From: Sedimentisphaerales bacterium
GTDB taxonomy: Bacteria; Planctomycetota; Phycisphaerae; Sedimentisphaerales; SG8-4
Reading direction: 5' to 3'
DNA: 7,301 bases
Assembly (NCBI GenBank): GCA_016932895.1
Contig: JAFGCA010000099.1
Span: 1 to 7,301 of the forward strand
The notes under the pieces are model-generated. The model worked only from the letters and a program-made list of their open reading frames with translations. It had not been told where the DNA came from and made no database searches. Below are positions 1-6,750 of this stretch, piece after piece. The translations under genes and the position numbers were made by a program. Numbering within the stretch: position 1 is the first letter of the stretch; each line of letters opens with the position of its first letter.

Positions 1-3000
1 ATCGGTCAGCTTGACGCCGTCGAGTATCACGGGAGCCGTCCCGATGTTCATCAACTCGATGAACTCATACTCGTCGTTGTCCAAGTCACCGCCTGCGAGC
101 GGGTTGTACATCAGCTCGGTTATGCGCAGGGACTGCTGCTGGTCGCTGGGTACCCCGACGCAACTGAGGCTGTCCACGAGCCGGCCGTATCGATCCGTGA
201 GATCGACGATCTCCCCCCAACTGGACAGGTGCCCGTCGTAGTTGCCTTGGATGTACCGCCCCTGCCCGCCCGTCGGGCTGGTGGTCCGGCCGCGAAAGGC
301 TCGGACGCTGGGCGAGACGTAGAGACGCTCGCCCGCCGCGATCACGGTCCCGGGGACAAAGGCGTGCTCCACACCGCCGGTAAGCTGCCAGCCCGAGATA
401 TCGACCGCATAGGCATTCGGGTTGACCAGCTCGATGTACTCTTCGTCCTGGTTGCCCGAAATGGGGTTGTACTCATACGTGCCGAACTGGATCGTGGCAT
501 CGGCCGGCTGGGCGTTCGGAATCGCCGCGGAATAGGAGCCTGAGATGTTGTACCCGGCGACGTTGTCCACGTTGTGCGTGACAAACAGGTGGGTGCGCCG
601 TACGGCCAGGTAATCCTCCTTCAGCACGTTGACCGCATACGCAAGCGACTGGTCGCGCGGATATCCGCCCTGGCCGCCCCACGACCAGGGATTGGCCCAC
701 TTGCTGTAATCCAGCAGCACGTCCGGCGCCATGGCAGTGACCAGCTCATCGATCCGGTTCTCAATGAACAACTCGGCATAGGGCGTCCCGGGCGGCTTCA
801 GGAAGTCGTCCATCACCGTGCGCAGTCGCCGCAGATACATCTGGCGTACCGTGCTGTCGTTGAGCAAGGCATCGATGAGGTGATTCCAGTGATAGTTCCA
901 TTCCTGGCAATCCTGCTTGCCGACGAACGGGTGCGAAGGCTTGACGGTCGTCGGCTTGCCCGCGACCCGGTCGTCGGCCGCATAGATGTAGTCGTGGTAA
1001 GAGTTGCCCGTCCAGTTGGAACCCCAGGTCAGGTCGTGGTCCCAGGGCAGGAAGCACCACTGTCCCGAGCCGTCCGAATCGCGATACAGGTAGTGGTTCT
1101 TGTGCGGGTGGTCGTTCTGGTGCGTCAGGATCGTCCCGACCAGGTAATTCAGCGTTAGCGGTAGATTGACGTAGTCGAAAATGTTGTTGTGCAGGGTCGT
1201 GCCCGACGTGTTGTTGATGGCCCGGCAGAAATCGTCCAGATCCCCCCGCCCCTCCCAGCGCCGGGTCTTTTTCTCGGCGCCGCCGCCGGTGTTGAACGTG
1301 TTGTACATCTTGTAGAGGGCGCCGTCGGGGTCCAGGCCCTCGCGTTCGAGAAGCTCCTCTTCCGGCTCCTCGATGAAGACCTGCACGCCGTAGAACTCGC
1401 GATTGCGCTGGGCGCGGACGGGGAACGACTCGCTGCCCGGGCAGCCGCACCAGTCGTAGGCCTCGAAGGCGAGATTCTGCCGCAGGTAGGCCTTGTCGCT
1501 GTAGGTGCTGTTGAGATTGATCTCGTTGACGCGCGGCGCATCGTCGCGATACCGGAAGCTGTAGCCCCGGTTGAAGCGGAACTTGAAATGTTTCTTCGGT
1601 GCGCCGGCCGTACTGCCGCCCCGCCGATGAACGACGACGTTGTCGTAGAACTCACCGAGGTAATACACCGAGCCGCGCGTGCCGCTGTCCGTCTCCGAGG
1701 CAGAGACGTTCTCCACGCACCAGTGGAAGACCGGCAGCGCCGTATCGATCGTCGGGTCCTGTACGACCGTGCCGTAATATTCGGGCGAATTGTACCGGTA
1801 GGGAAAAAGCGGATCGCGCGACGCGTTGCCCTCGGCGTCCTCGGCGCGGACCGCCCAGCAAACCATGTCGCCGGGAGTCAGAACGTCAGATGGAATCACG
1901 CCCGTGTAGACTCCGTCGCCGGCTGTGGCGTCGGCGCCCGCCCCGTCATCAACCATCGGCAGACCGTCAGTGGGCAGCCATCGGCTGTCGGTCATCCCAT
2001 TGATGCGCCAGAGAAGCTTCACGTCACTGATGGGAGCCAGAGTTTCGGAAACTTCCGCAGTGACAACAACGTCCTCGCCCGGCGCCGGGGCCGGCGGGTC
2101 CTCCGTGACGTTGCGAATGGCCGGGCCGATCTGGGCCAGCGCCGCCTGATTGGCGGCCCCGGGCGTCGGCTGCAAGAGGTAGCCCTCCGTCACTTCCGTC
2201 AGATCGATCCGCTCGACTTCCACCGCTACCAGCTCCGGCAGGACCAGCAAGTCGGAACTGCCGACAGTGGTGTTGAGCCCGTGGATGGCCAGCAGGTTGT
2301 CACCATTAATGAGAAGGTCCTTGTACGCGGTGATGTCGAACTCCTGGACGCTAACGGCGTCGCCGTCGTCCCGGGTCGCCGTGGCCCCGGCGTTCCAGGT
2401 GAGCTGCGCTGCTTCGGGCGCGTTGGACCGGGCGACTTCCAGGCCGTTGAGATAGGCCACGAAACCGTCTTCATAGCGCATTCTCAAGATGAGTTTGTCC
2501 GCCTCTGCGGCTTGGGTCACCGCGAAAGGGATGCGGATGTAGACCGTCCGGTTGACGTTTCGCATGGCGGCGACGTCGAGATTGACAAGGCCGCCGTAGT
2601 CGTATCCGACGCCGGTCCGGCCGCTCAACCAGTTCGTGTCGCTGAATCCCACGGCGCGCCAACTCGAGCCCAGCGAGCCGTCCGGCGGAATCAGCGCCCT
2701 GGCGTCGGCGCCTTCCGGAACCAGCACGGTCTGCGTCTGCGAAATCGTGCTGTCGCTGCTCAGGCCGTACGAGAGGTCCACGAACTGGGGCGCGTACTCG
2801 GGATAGCCGTGCGCGACCGTCGCGCCGTCGGGCTCGACGAGCAACAGGGACTCACCTCCGGCCCGCAGGGAAAAGTTCGCGTGCAGTTCGCCGTCCGGGT
2901 CGCGCCGGTTCTTGCCCGAGGCGAAAACCAGCATGTAGCCGCCCGGCGGCAGTTGCACCGCCGGAAACTCCCACTTCTCCAGGTCGTTCACATCGTCGGT

Positions 3001-3201
3001 GAGATACCACCCGTCCAGGTCAATCAGATCCTCCGTCGGGTTGTGAATCTCGACCCAGTCCGGCGTGTCCCCGTCCTGGTCCCGCAGACCCGCCTCGTTG
3101 GACGCCAGAAACTCGCTGACGATGGGATTCGCCGCCAGGACGCCCCCGGCGCAGAGTATCACGCAGACCGCCCAAGCATATGTCACCGCAAGACGATTCA
3201 T
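1..3201 (-). CDS. Exported lamin-tail / CotH-kinase multidomain protein (C-terminus outside window)
   Basis: The frame is open for 1067 codons from ATG at 3201 to the window edge, so it is 3'-truncated only by the window. GAGAGGG lies 5 bases before the ATG. Residues 1-23 form a signal peptide (hydrophobic core about 9-22, cleavage likely after VLA at 21-23), so the protein is exported. Domains seen: lamin-tail domain at about 25-125 (DWVEIHNP, then DLDGWYLTD); galactose-binding-like beta-sandwich at about 175-328; Ig/Fn3-like domain at about 355-465 with a DDG...AGDGVYTG stretch; CotH-type kinase domain at about 490-880; second lamin-tail domain at about 906-1000 (EYIELVNP, DISGWQL); third lamin-tail domain beginning near 1025 (ITELMYNP). 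In the kinase region NDHPHKNHYLY (696-706) and PWDHDLTWG (719-727) match the catalytic and metal-binding blocks of CotH kinases, with D697, D721 and D723 the likely key residues. CotH of Bacillus is a spore-coat protein kinase; the planctomycete substrate is unknown. Family assignment is firm; the role as an extracellular kinase or surface-assembly protein is inferred. Confidence 0.9.
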   Translation of the reverse strand, partial: MNRLAVTYAWAVCVILCAGGVLAANPIVSEFLASNEAGLRDQDGDTPDWVEIHNPTEDLIDLDGWYLTDDVNDLEKWEFPAVQLPPGGYMLVFASGKNRRDPDGELHANFSLRAGGESLLLVEPDGATVAHGYPEYAPQFVDLSYGLSSDSTISQTQTVLVPEGADARALIPPDGSLGSSWRAVGFSDTNWLSGRTGVGYDYGGLVNLDVAAMRNVNRTVYIRIPFAVTQAAEADKLILRMRYEDGFVAYLNGLEVARSNAPEAAQLTWNAGATATRDDGDAVSVQEFDITAYKDLLINGDNLLAIHGLNTTVGSSDLLVLPELVAVEVERIDLTEVTEGYLLQPTPGAANQAALAQIGPAIRNVTEDPPAPAPGEDVVVTAEVSETLAPISDVKLLWRINGMTDSRWLPTDGLPMVDDGAGADATAGDGVYTGVIPSDVLTPGDMVCWAVRAEDAEGNASRDPLFPYRYNSPEYYGTVVQDPTIDTALPVFHWCVENVSASETDSGTRGSVYYLGEFYDNVVVHRRGGSTAGAPKKHFKFRFNRGYSFRYRDDAPRVNEINLNSTYSDKAYLRQNLAFEAYDWCGCPGSESFPVRAQRNREFYGVQVFIEEPEEELLEREGLDPDGALYKMYNTFNTGGGAEKKTRRWEGRGDLDDFCRAINNTSGTTLHNNIFDYVNLPLTLNYLVGTILTHQNDHPHKNHYLYRDSDGSGQWCFLPWDHDLTWGSNWTGNSYHDYIYAADDRVAGKPTTVKPSHPFVGKQDCQEWNYHWNHLIDALLNDSTVRQMYLRRLRTVMDDFLKPPGTPYAELFIENRIDELVTAMAPDVLLDYSKWANPWSWGGQGGYPRDQSLAYAVNVLKEDYLAVRRTHLFVTHNVDNVAGYNISGSYSAAIPNAQPADATIQFGTYEYNPISGNQDEEYIELVNPNAYAVDISGWQLTGGVEHAFVPGTVIAAGERLYVSPSVRAFRGRTTSPTGGQGRYIQGNYDGHLSSWGEIVDLTDRYGRLVDSLSCVGVPSDQQQSLRITELMYNPLAGGDLDNDEYEFIELMNIGTAPVILDGVKLTD

Positions 3202-3280
3202 TGCAGCCCTCTCAACACCATACTCACGGGGAGAACAGGATCACCATCCCGGCCTCCGTTTCCAGGCTCACACTGTCCCC

Positions 3281-3309
3281 ATTCTACCAAATCAGGCCCT
3301 CCCACACAA
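3281..3309 (-). promoter_or_regulatory. Candidate sigma70-type promoter for the lamin-tail/CotH gene
   Basis: On the minus strand TTGTGT (3309-3304) and TAGAAT (3286-3281) are separated by 17 bases. The -10 box matches consensus at 5 of 6 positions, the -35 box at 3 of 6. Transcription would start near 3274, giving a leader of about 73 bases before the ATG at 3201. This was called by eye and the weak -35 box limits confidence. Confidence 0.4.
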
Positions 3310-3473
3310 TGCGCCGCGCCGCTCACGTTTTCCATTGTGTACGTGAAAGTCTTGCCGCGCTACGGGGGTGTCTGTGAAAACATCCTGGCGATGGCAGAGT
3401 ACGCGTAGAAGGCCGACTCTATCCCCCCCTGCACTGCCAAGGCGCAACATCTTGTTTTTGTGGCGAGTATTTC
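3310..3473. other. Intergenic stretch without a recognised gene
   Basis: This lies between the candidate promoter of the lamin-tail/CotH gene and the winged-helix remnant. Short open frames here lack a ribosome-binding site and any recognisable protein pattern. I see no terminator hairpin with a T-run and no RNA gene. It probably holds only upstream control sequence for the 3201 gene and decayed DNA. Confidence 0.4.
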
Positions 3474-3608
3474 TCAGGCCGGCAGGCTCGCCACGTGGGC
3501 GTCGCGCAGTCTCAGAGCGGCCGTCATGCTCTGTTGTCCTTTGGGCGTGACGCGGTCACAGCGGGGGCCGCTGACCTTGCGGATCAAGCCGTGCGCCCGC
3601 AACCAACG
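3474..3608 (-). pseudogene. Remnant of a winged-helix C-terminal domain
   Basis: The minus-strand frame from about 3608 to the TGA at 3476-3474 reads RWLRAHGLIRKV, then DRVTPKGQQSMTA, then RDAHVASL. This is the pattern of a recognition helix, wing and final helix of a winged-helix domain (LRxHGLI...YRVTPKG...). From memory it resembles the C-terminal tail of uncharacterised proteins that are often multicopy in environmental bacterial genomes; I cannot name the family. Only about 45 residues survive. Upstream in the same frame the translation becomes Pro/Arg-rich and unlike a protein, and the phosphoesterase gene ends at 3696, so there is no room for the N-terminal part. There is no start with a ribosome-binding site at the remnant. 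The position normally holding an aromatic residue in the THRY-like turn reads PRCD, consistent with decay. A chance frame is the alternative. Confidence 0.45.
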
Positions 3609-3695
3609 GCCCCTCCAGGCAGGCAGGGGTCCGGGGACCGTGCGGAGATGGCCGGAGGCCCGCCGGCGCGAGGGTGACGGTTCCATGCGCCTTGT

Positions 3696-4619
3696 TCAAC
3701 GAACCATCGAATCCTCAGCAGGTGTCTCCTTCCGGATCGTGACCTCGGCCGGGCCCTTGATGGGCACATCGAGGATCTTTCGCTTGTCCGTCGCCCACTT
3801 GCCCGTCTCGTAGTTGAAGGGGATCGCGACGAGCCGGTCCTCCGTGATGCGGATAACGGTGAACTCGCTCGGCGAGTTCGGCGCGGGCGAGGGCAGTTGC
3901 ACGAAGTTGATGTTGCGATAGGATGTCACCACCGCCTTGTGATAGTGTCCGCCTAAGACCATCAGGACGTTCGCATCACCGAGAGCGTCGACGAACTCGT
4001 CGCGGTTGGTGATCGAATCGAAGCACAGGTGCGTCGCCACGATGACGGGCTTGCCCTTGGGGACCTTGGCCAGCGTCTTGCGAATGTAGTCGAGGGCGTT
4101 TTTCGAAATCGGTTGGGCGGGGCTGTTGAGGCTCTCGTCGTACTCGGAGTATACGGCCACGAACAGCACGCCGCCTTTCTCGAACGTGTAGCTCAGCGCC
4201 CCGTGGCGGGCGACGAGCCAGTCGAGGACGGTCCGGCTGGGCGAGTTGCCGCCGCTGTCGTGGTTGCCCGCGACGTCGTAGCTCGGGAACTTCAGGCGCT
4301 TCGTGATCAGCCGCTCGTACGTGTCCCGGGCCGCACGCGTAGGCCACTCCGTAATATCCCCCAGCCCAAAAACAAAAGCCGGCTTGCCAACAACCCCACC
4401 AACCCCCGCCGGATACCCCCTGCCCGCCAACCCATTCATCCCGAGAATCGCCGGAACCAAATGCCCCCCATCCCCATCAACCTGAACATGCTGATCCGCC
4501 CATCCAAAAAACGTTACCCTCGGCGCTTCCTGACCGTACCCAACACCGGCCACCAGCAGCAAGACACTCAACCAACCTGCAACAGTTCTCCCGGCAGTAC
4601 GCTTTCGATTGTGAAGCAT
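3696..4619 (-). CDS. Exported calcineurin-like metallophosphoesterase
   Basis: A 307-residue protein. The start is chosen at ATG 4619, where AGGAG lies 7 bases upstream; the adjacent ATG at 4622 (spacing 4) is possible, while a GTG at 4688 has no well-placed ribosome-binding site and would precede the signal peptide. Residues about 10-30 form a signal peptide (Arg/Lys-rich start, core GWLSVLLLVAGVG), so the enzyme is exported. All blocks of the two-metal phosphoesterase fold are visible: ADQH (D42, H44), GLGD (D88), GNHD (118-121), ATH (H197) and GGHYH (H225, H227). The MNGLAGRGYP segment after the first block is typical of secreted phosphodiesterase-like members. It should hydrolyse a phosphoester; the substrate cannot be read from sequence. 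Codon choice differs sharply between residues about 30-95 (GAT, TTT, CAT, GGG, GTT) and the rest (GAC, TTC, CAC, GGC, GTC), suggesting a mosaic gene. It ends with TGA at 3698-3696. Confidence 0.88.
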   Translation of the reverse strand: MLHNRKRTAGRTVAGWLSVLLLVAGVGYGQEAPRVTFFGWADQHVQVDGDGGHLVPAILGMNGLAGRGYPAGVGGVVGKPAFVFGLGDITEWPTRAARDTYERLITKRLKFPSYDVAGNHDSGGNSPSRTVLDWLVARHGALSYTFEKGGVLFVAVYSEYDESLNSPAQPISKNALDYIRKTLAKVPKGKPVIVATHLCFDSITNRDEFVDALGDANVLMVLGGHYHKAVVTSYRNINFVQLPSPAPNSPSEFTVIRITEDRLVAIPFNYETGKWATDKRKILDVPIKGPAEVTIRKETPAEDSMVR

Positions 4620-4626
4620 CATCCTG

Positions 4627-4631
4627 CTCCT
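4627..4631 (-). promoter_or_regulatory. Shine-Dalgarno site deciding the phosphoesterase start
   Basis: AGGAG on the minus strand lies 4 bases before the first and 7 bases before the second of two adjacent ATG codons (4622 and 4619). The spacing favours the second. It rules against the upstream in-frame GTG at 4688. Confidence 0.6.
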
Positions 4632-4692
4632 ATCATAGATTCTTCCTGGGCACAACGACAGTTCAGGCAATCTGACAACCAGACGCACGCCG

Positions 4693-4714
4693 AAAAGACC
4701 TTTCCTTTCAGGTC
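4693..4714 (-). terminator. Weak candidate intrinsic terminator downstream of the DUF2971 gene
   Basis: Reading the minus strand, GACCT (4714-4710), an 8-base loop and AGGTC (4701-4697) form a 5-bp stem followed immediately by TTTT. It lies 35 bases after the DUF2971 stop and before the phosphoesterase start, where a terminator would separate the two genes. The stem is short and the T-run only four bases, so it may be weak or fortuitous. Confidence 0.3.
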
Positions 4715-4748
4715 GCCTTCGGTTCTGCTGCTACGCTAGCTGCAGGGG

Positions 4749-5768
4749 TCATTGTGTTCTTTCAAAACCAATTCCTCGTGTTCCATCTACATTGCATTTG
4801 TATAGAACGCAACTGTGCATGGCTTTCTGCAATACATTCTTTACGCGATCCTGAGTGTATTCTGACATCTTTGCCCCTAGGTACACCCCTGTTAGGGCGG
4901 CACTATTAAACTTGAATATTCGGTCTTCCGGCGTCGTTTCTTGAAAACTCACATGTACGAGACGCCACTCCTTTTCATCAGACCAAGGCGCGAGTTTTTC
5001 CAAGAACATGTTTTCTATTCCGTACGCATATTGGTGCCAATATGACTTTGACAGGTTCATCAAGTCTACGTCGCCGGCGTTGTAAAATAGCGGTAGGTAA
5101 TCGTAGAACTTCAGCTTCAATAGCGAAGTTGGGTATCTGACCCTTTTTACATTTTCCATCCACTCAAGATACTTACCTTCGAGCGGCGTGTCACTCAACA
5201 TAGGAAGAAGGCGCGTATTTCCGTTTTGTGCATGAGCAGCAAGCTCAAACTCCAGGCATATACCGGTATGGCCACTCGCGTAATGTGACCACATCAGGAA
5301 GTTGGTGTTACTCTCAGAAAAACAGGCCGCAGAGCTGTTATTGAGAAATTGGCCGAACAGTTCATCCAGCGTAAAGAGTAATTCTGCTGCTTGGAGTTCC
5401 TTCAGCGTCTCTCTAGTAGAGACATTTACTTCATAGAACTCAGACAGAATGTCAAATAGCCGATTCTCTGTAACAACGCCAGTATTACAGTTAGAGAAAG
5501 CATCGACCATATACGATCCAAGGCGCTCATAGCTCATCACATCCATCAGATCCTTTGCCAAATCCAATCTTCCATGTGACACAAACGCCTTCTGCTGAAG
5601 AAAACGAACAAGTGCCCTTATCTCAGTTTCGTTTTCGGAGAAGAAATCAAGTCGCCCGTTTAAATCGAGAGGGTCGTTCAATTCCGCTGGCGATGCCAAA
5701 TATATCTCGCTATACAGCAATTCCTTGAATAGCAAATCACTCAATGGTCTGTATCTATATAGCTTCAT
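4749..5768 (-). CDS. DUF2971 family protein
   Basis: A complete 339-residue cytoplasmic protein with no signal peptide or membrane segment. The start is ATG at 5768, where KLYRYRPL is the expected N-terminal opening of the family; the ribosome-binding site is poor (GAAAG about 4 bases upstream). The conserved DUF2971 blocks occur in order: NDPLD (31-35), ACFSESN (148-154), LMWSHYASGHTGICLEF (158-174), WSDEKEWRLV (262-271) and VYLGAKMS (295-302). The biochemical activity of the family is not established as far as I know, so no function is assigned. Its DNA is plainly richer in A and T, and its codon use is mixed, unlike the GC-ending codons of the flanking genes. It stands alone with 129 bases to the next gene downstream, and its neighbours have no evident connection. 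This fits recent horizontal acquisition. The family call is confident. Confidence 0.88.
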   Translation of the reverse strand: MKLYRYRPLSDLLFKELLYSEIYLASPAELNDPLDLNGRLDFFSENETEIRALVRFLQQKAFVSHGRLDLAKDLMDVMSYERLGSYMVDAFSNCNTGVVTENRLFDILSEFYEVNVSTRETLKELQAAELLFTLDELFGQFLNNSSAACFSESNTNFLMWSHYASGHTGICLEFELAAHAQNGNTRLLPMLSDTPLEGKYLEWMENVKRVRYPTSLLKLKFYDYLPLFYNAGDVDLMNLSKSYWHQYAYGIENMFLEKLAPWSDEKEWRLVHVSFQETTPEDRIFKFNSAALTGVYLGAKMSEYTQDRVKNVLQKAMHSCVLYKCNVDGTRGIGFERTQ

Positions 5769-5782
5769 TGCTTTCGACAGAC

Positions 5783-5810
5783 GTTACAACGATTAGTTGC
5801 AGAAATTCAA
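5783..5810 (-). promoter_or_regulatory. Weak candidate promoter for the DUF2971 gene
   Basis: TTGAAT (5810-5805) and TGTAAC (5788-5783) on the minus strand are spaced 16 bases apart, each matching consensus at 4 of 6 positions. Transcription would begin about 8 bases before the ATG at 5768, giving an almost leaderless message, which would fit the lack of a good ribosome-binding site. The evidence is thin. Confidence 0.25.
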
Positions 5811-6057
5811 GGTGTTCGGTGCCGTTTTTGCGTCTGGTCCAGAGGCGACCTCGCGGCTTGTCGTGAAGGTCCGGCTGACATCACGGGCCGCCGGCTGGGG
5901 CGTTGGGTTGGTTCGTCGGTTTGTCAAAGGTCCTCCAACCATGACTTCTCCAAGCAACTTTGGCATTTGAGCTGACGAGAAGTCGCAAGGTAAGGTGGCA
6001 TATGGCTTCGGTCTTTTTGTCGCGCGCATCTCTTGATGCCTGCGTTTCGTGTTTCTC
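5811..6057. other. Intergenic stretch without a recognised gene
   Basis: This lies between the upstream side of the DUF2971 gene and the end of the small membrane-protein gene. A minus-strand frame is open across the whole stretch (to a stop at 5795-5793), but its only start lies inside the membrane-protein gene in another frame and the translation matches nothing I recognise. A short 5-bp hairpin (6026-6039, GCATC/GATGC with a 4-base loop) has no T-run. I see no RNA gene. Confidence 0.4.
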
Positions 6058-6291
6058 TTATTCATTCGTCTCTTCTTTTGGGTACGCGTAGGCCATAAGG
6101 AACTTGGCGCCCTTGAGGAACCAGAGACCCAGGAGCAGAGCCGGGATGCCGCTGAGGAGGAGGGCGATGGTGTTATACGGCCCGCCTCCCAGGAGGGCCA
6201 GCAGGCCCAGGGCGATCTGCCAGAGGGCGCCCAGGAGTATGAGCAAGCCGATCGTTCGCACGATGACACCGAAGACATCCGCTGCGTTCAT
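6058..6291 (-). CDS. Small two-helix membrane protein, function unknown
   Basis: A 77-residue protein starting at ATG 6291, with GAAAGG (6306-6301) 9 bases upstream and TAA at 6060-6058. It has two hydrophobic helices, about residues 13-35 (TIGLLILLGALWQIALGLL) and 41-60 (TIALLLSGIPALLLGLWFL), joined by a Gly-rich turn (GGGPYN). The tail is charged (PKEETNE). The opening MNAADVFGVIVRTIGLL resembles small inner-membrane proteins I associate with planctomycete genomes, often as lone genes; this is recollection, not a search. It would sit in the cytoplasmic membrane. No catalytic motif is present. The gene is divergent from the phosphofructokinase gene and has its own candidate promoter. Confidence 0.75.
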   Translation of the reverse strand: MNAADVFGVIVRTIGLLILLGALWQIALGLLALLGGGPYNTIALLLSGIPALLLGLWFLKGAKFLMAYAYPKEETNE

Positions 6292-6417
6292 GGTATTGAG
6301 CCTTTCAACAAAGCGCGTGCGCGGGCTGGTTTTGGTCCCCTTTTTTGTTTTTGGCTGTTTTCCTTTTCGCCATGCAGGAAACGCCTCTTTGCACTACGTC
6401 CGGCAAACCTGGATGTG

Positions 6418-6446
6418 ATATTGCCGGGGGGAAGGGAGATTGTCAA
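6418..6446 (-). promoter_or_regulatory. Candidate promoter for the small membrane protein
   Basis: On the minus strand a perfect TTGACA (6446-6441) is followed after 17 bases by CAATAT (6423-6418), which matches the -10 consensus at only 3 of 6 positions. The start would be near 6411, giving a leader of about 120 bases before the ATG at 6291. The leader contains A-rich stretches. The perfect -35 box is the main support. Confidence 0.42.
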
Positions 6447-6518
6447 GTCCATAAACGGGGATTCCGGAGAAAAAATCCGGCCAGACGCCGGGCTTGGCCA
6501 TGCCCGGACCCCAATCGA

Positions 6519-6598
6519 CTCACACGGAGGCATGGAGCCACGAAGGAGGGCGGGGCTTTGGCGGGCTTGCTCTTTGTGGCTTCGCGGCTTTGTGTGAG
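6519..6598. repeat. Large imperfect inverted repeat (about 27-bp arms, 26-base loop)
   Basis: The left arm 6519-6545 (CTCACACGGAG...GCCACGAAG) pairs with the right arm 6572-6598 (CTTTGTGGCTTCG...GTGTGAG). Of 27 positions, 20 are Watson-Crick, 5 are G:T wobbles and 2 are mismatches; the loop is 6546-6571. It lies between the divergent promoters of the membrane protein and the phosphofructokinase, outside both predicted transcripts. The core (CACAAAG/GCCACGAAG-type) resembles palindromes I recall scattered between genes in environmental genomes, so a dispersed repeat or small non-autonomous element is the likely identity. It has no T-run directly after it, so it is not an obvious terminator. 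Confidence 0.7.
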
Positions 6599-6669
6599 AT
6601 GTAATTCGTTGTTTTGCATCGACTTGCACTGTCGTTGGCGGGCATCTGGGGGGAAAATCTGGTTTGGTC

Positions 6670-6697
6670 TTGAGCGGTGGGGGTTTGGGGGTATAAT
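6670..6697 (+). promoter_or_regulatory. Strong sigma70-type promoter for the phosphofructokinase gene
   Basis: TTGAGC (6670-6675) and a perfect TATAAT (6692-6697) are 16 bases apart. The -35 box matches consensus at 4 of 6 positions. Transcription would start near 6704, giving a leader of about 47 bases to the ATG at 6751. The spacer carries two runs of five G (6679-6683 and 6687-6691). Confidence 0.65.
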
Positions 6698-6721
6698 GGC
6701 CGGTTCGCTGAAGAACAGAAG

Positions 6722-6748
6722 ATGAAATTCCTATGGGAGAACGTTTGA
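6722..6748 (+). CDS. Possible 8-codon leader peptide ahead of the phosphofructokinase gene
   Basis: ATG at 6722 opens a short frame reading MKFLWENV and ending in TGA at 6746-6748, two bases before the ATG at 6751. It lies wholly within the predicted leader, out of frame with the main gene. A purine-rich AGAAG sits just upstream, but spacing is too tight for a good ribosome-binding site. It could couple translation to the main gene or be chance. Confidence 0.2.
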   Translation: MKFLWENV

Positions 6749-6750
6749 CG

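Noticed and set aside
1189..3408. A 739-codon open frame on the plus strand
   Set aside because: It lies antisense to the lamin-tail/CotH gene, whose domains and signal peptide are clear. Its translation is Val/Arg-rich without any recognisable domain, as expected of a GC-rich antisense shadow.
4632..4637. TATGAT before the phosphoesterase start as a -10 box
   Set aside because: Transcription would then begin within or after the Shine-Dalgarno site, and no -35 box lies at a usable distance.
4029..4739. A 236-codon plus-strand open frame
   Set aside because: It is antisense to the phosphoesterase gene, changes composition where that gene's codon usage changes, and ends in an Asn/Pro/Arg-rich stretch with no domain.
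4736..5802. Similar 10-base sequences at 4736-4745 and 5793-5802 (CTAGCTGCAG and TTAGTTGCAG) on both sides of the DUF2971 gene, as a possible target-site duplication
   Set aside because: Only 8 of 10 bases match and no mobile-element ends accompany them, so chance is likely.
6026..6039. Small hairpin GCATC/GATGC downstream of the membrane-protein gene as a terminator
   Set aside because: The stem is only 5 bp, and no T-run follows immediately on the minus strand.
5793..6278. A 161-codon minus-strand open frame
   Set aside because: Its first two thirds overlap the small membrane-protein gene in another frame and are Ser/Arg-rich. The part beyond 6057 matches nothing I recognise and has no start of its own.
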